NCBI RefSeq assembly: GCF_000003605.2
Contig: NW_003142807.1
Location: 150,958-181,508, forward strand
Origin: Saccoglossus kowalevskii
Taxonomy: Eukaryota; Hemichordata; Enteropneusta; Harrimaniidae
DNA length: 30,551 nucleotides
Reading direction: 5' to 3'
The position numbers and the translations under genes were made by a program. The notes beneath the pieces were generated by a model. It was not told where the DNA came from. It saw nothing but the letters and a program-made list of their open reading frames with translations, and searched no databases. The stretch's first letter is position 1, and each line of letters starts with the position of its first letter. Shown one piece after another: positions 28,975 to 30,551 of this stretch.

Positions 28975-29060
28975 CAGCCAATCGCAGGGCGGTTTACATT
29001 TCAAACATTCCGCGCCAAATAATGAAGTCACGTGACAAGTACGCCCACGCTTCCGGTTAA
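28975..29060. promoter_or_regulatory. Promoter-like cluster of housekeeping motifs
   Basis: Within ~85 bp: CCAAT box (28978-28982), E2F-like TTCCGCGCCAAA (29008-29019), palindromic E-box GTCACGTGAC (29027-29036), EGR-like ACGCCCACGC (29041-29050) and ETS-like CTTCCGGT (29050-29057). On the minus strand these precede the candidate first exon at 28822-28925. Density and GC content contrast with the flanks. It could also drive a plus-strand transcript. Confidence 0.5.
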
Positions 29061-30551
29061 AGTTCACAGTATTTCAAAAACTACGAAATGGCTTGTGAAT
29101 TACAACGTGTTTATATTACTTATGTGTTCTCGTGTATTAATAAAAGAGATAGTTCGTATCGGTTTTAATCCGTATTTCAACGCAGATACTTTAACATGTA
29201 ACAAAAAAAACAAAAACAAAAAACAAAAACAAAAACACTTTTTTGCGGTTTTTCCTGTAATTTCTTTTTTTATATGAATATCAACAGAGTGTTTTTCCTT
29301 ATATAAATATACTAGTAGTTGCTTCGTATTGTGTGATTTCCCTTGTAGAATTTTTCTGTACAGATTTTTTTCTTAAAATCACGGTTACTGACCAAAGTAC
29401 CAAAATTTACCACTCTCTGAAAAAGATTAATGAGGGGCGAGAGTGTTTGACCAGTGCATTTTTCTGCTACGTATTAACTACATTTTTGCTTTTCTTGATT
29501 AGTTCAACATTTGATTCTTAACACCTTGCATGCACGGTCACAAGCTTGAATTGTTGTCATCAATTTGATTAAAATAAAAAAAAATATATTAAGAAAATTT
29601 TCTCCTCGTGATCGCGGTATTCAGTTTGGAACCACATTTTTGCTTACCAGTAAAGTGCGCCTCATACGGTAGAATGTGGAAAATGCTTGTTTTTCTGTTT
29701 CAGTGAATGTTTTTAAGTTGTCAATCCGAATAAACCTTTAACGCATGTATTTGAAAGCATCATTTATTAAATGTCAAACTTAAATATATAATTTGTTATT
29801 GTATTAATTCATCTTAAGATAAGACAACAAATTAAAAATAGTGATCCATTTTGAAAAGGCAAAACATTTTAAGGGGGGCTAAGCATGAGTTTGTTGACTC
29901 CATTGTCGCGTAGTTTTGTTTGTAGTTAATTTTCGCAGAGTTGCCGGTTCTATACCATGCCTCGGCAGTTGCGACTTTCTATAACGCCACTTCAAGACAG
30001 TTTTCAAGTTGGTACAAATGTAATTTTGTTAATACTTACAGCCGTTCTGAGAATTATTCGGACAGTCAGTTAGCAATATATGTTGGAACTTTGCAAAACA
30101 CTTGGGTCTTTTCCAATCTAGACTTGATGGCGCCGTTGTATTGACACGCCCACAATTGGAATCATTCCATTATCTTGCAAGATGCGGGTAAAACGCTGAT
30201 TTCAAAACGACACGCGTTGGTTACCATATATTGACAGGTTATATATTGTATATGCATTCAAAGTGTTATTTTAAAATGTTATAACCATCTGAGTCCACCT
30301 GACATAGCGTAATTTACAAAACAACTCCCGAGTGTTGAGTAACCCCAGGTATTAATGAACTCGTCGTTGGCGGGAAGGCTCAAAGTAAAGTTTCTTAGCG
30401 GGACGCGCTGCAGTTTCGCGACAGTTTTGGGCCAAACTAAAAGTTGTTTTTACATTACTGGTACATTATGTATCAAATCCAGATTTTATACCGAGGTGGG
30501 AGAGTACGTCGGGGATAACACTGACGGAAAACTCGATTATAACAGTTTGAT
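29061..30551. other. Upstream flank of SIN3; no gene recognised
   Basis: AT-rich, with a CAAAAA simple repeat (29202-29240). Open frames up to 81 codons match no family. CpG-rich DNA with TGGCGGGAA (E2F-like, 30368-30376) and GCGGGACGCGC near 30398 could mark another promoter close to the right edge, but no exon can be assigned. Confidence 0.4.

Overview
This window is eukaryotic nuclear DNA from an animal. It is AT-rich, intron-dominated, full of short palindromic repeats and carries an assembly gap (N at 10107-10835). The only gene I can support is on the minus strand: the 5' (N-terminal) part of a SIN3 co-repressor, the scaffold of the SIN3-HDAC complex. Twelve coding exons were rebuilt by joining canonical splice sites. 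Every junction phase closes and together they give about 741 residues in the order known for SIN3A: start peptide, QA/QP-rich linkers, PAH1, PAH2, PAH3 and the start of the HDAC-interaction domain (HID). The rest of the protein (human SIN3A is about 1270 residues) must lie beyond base 1. The domain order, single gene and repeat content suggest an invertebrate, possibly a marine one; I cannot name a species.

Layout along transcription (right to left). A promoter-like cluster (EGR, ETS, CACGTG, E2F and CCAAT motifs) sits at 28975-29060, with candidate non-coding first exons ending at 28822 and 28421. A first intron of about 11 kb holds only repeats. The start codon is at 16910 (exon 1, 16744-16966). 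Exons 2 (15815-15983), 3 (14374-14531) and 4 (12084-12426) give the linker and PAH1. Exons 5 (8469-8708) and 6 (8086-8316) give PAH2. Exon 7 (7599-7742) is a basic linker. Exons 8 (6980-7060), 9 (6642-6760) and 10 (5900-6018) give PAH3. Exons 11 (4109-4323) and 12 (3354-3592) open the HID. The last 3.3 kb is the next intron.

The most unusual property is that the exon-intron junctions of this gene have been tandemly duplicated at three separate places: (i) six consecutive copies of the 3' splice site of exon 11 at 4295-4722; (ii) a degenerate array of copies of the 3' end and 5' splice site of exon 12 at about 1159-2345, with further remnants at 116-250; one copy (1789-1905) is a 117-nt open segment with plausible splice signals and correct phase, so a possible in-frame cassette exon; (iii) an exact 50-bp duplication of the 5' splice site of exon 7 at 7521-7620.

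The introns also hold: a 0.57-kb inverted repeat pair (8970-9548 and 20937-21501) bracketing coding exons 1-4; several families of palindromic elements ending in TACTGTA/TACAGTA; a tRNA-derived SINE; a ~321-bp tandem array around the gap ending in a strong hairpin; 19-bp, 62-bp, 112-bp and 172-bp tandem repeats; and a CpG-rich patch with a TCTCGCGAGA motif. Right of 29.06 kb I recognise no gene.
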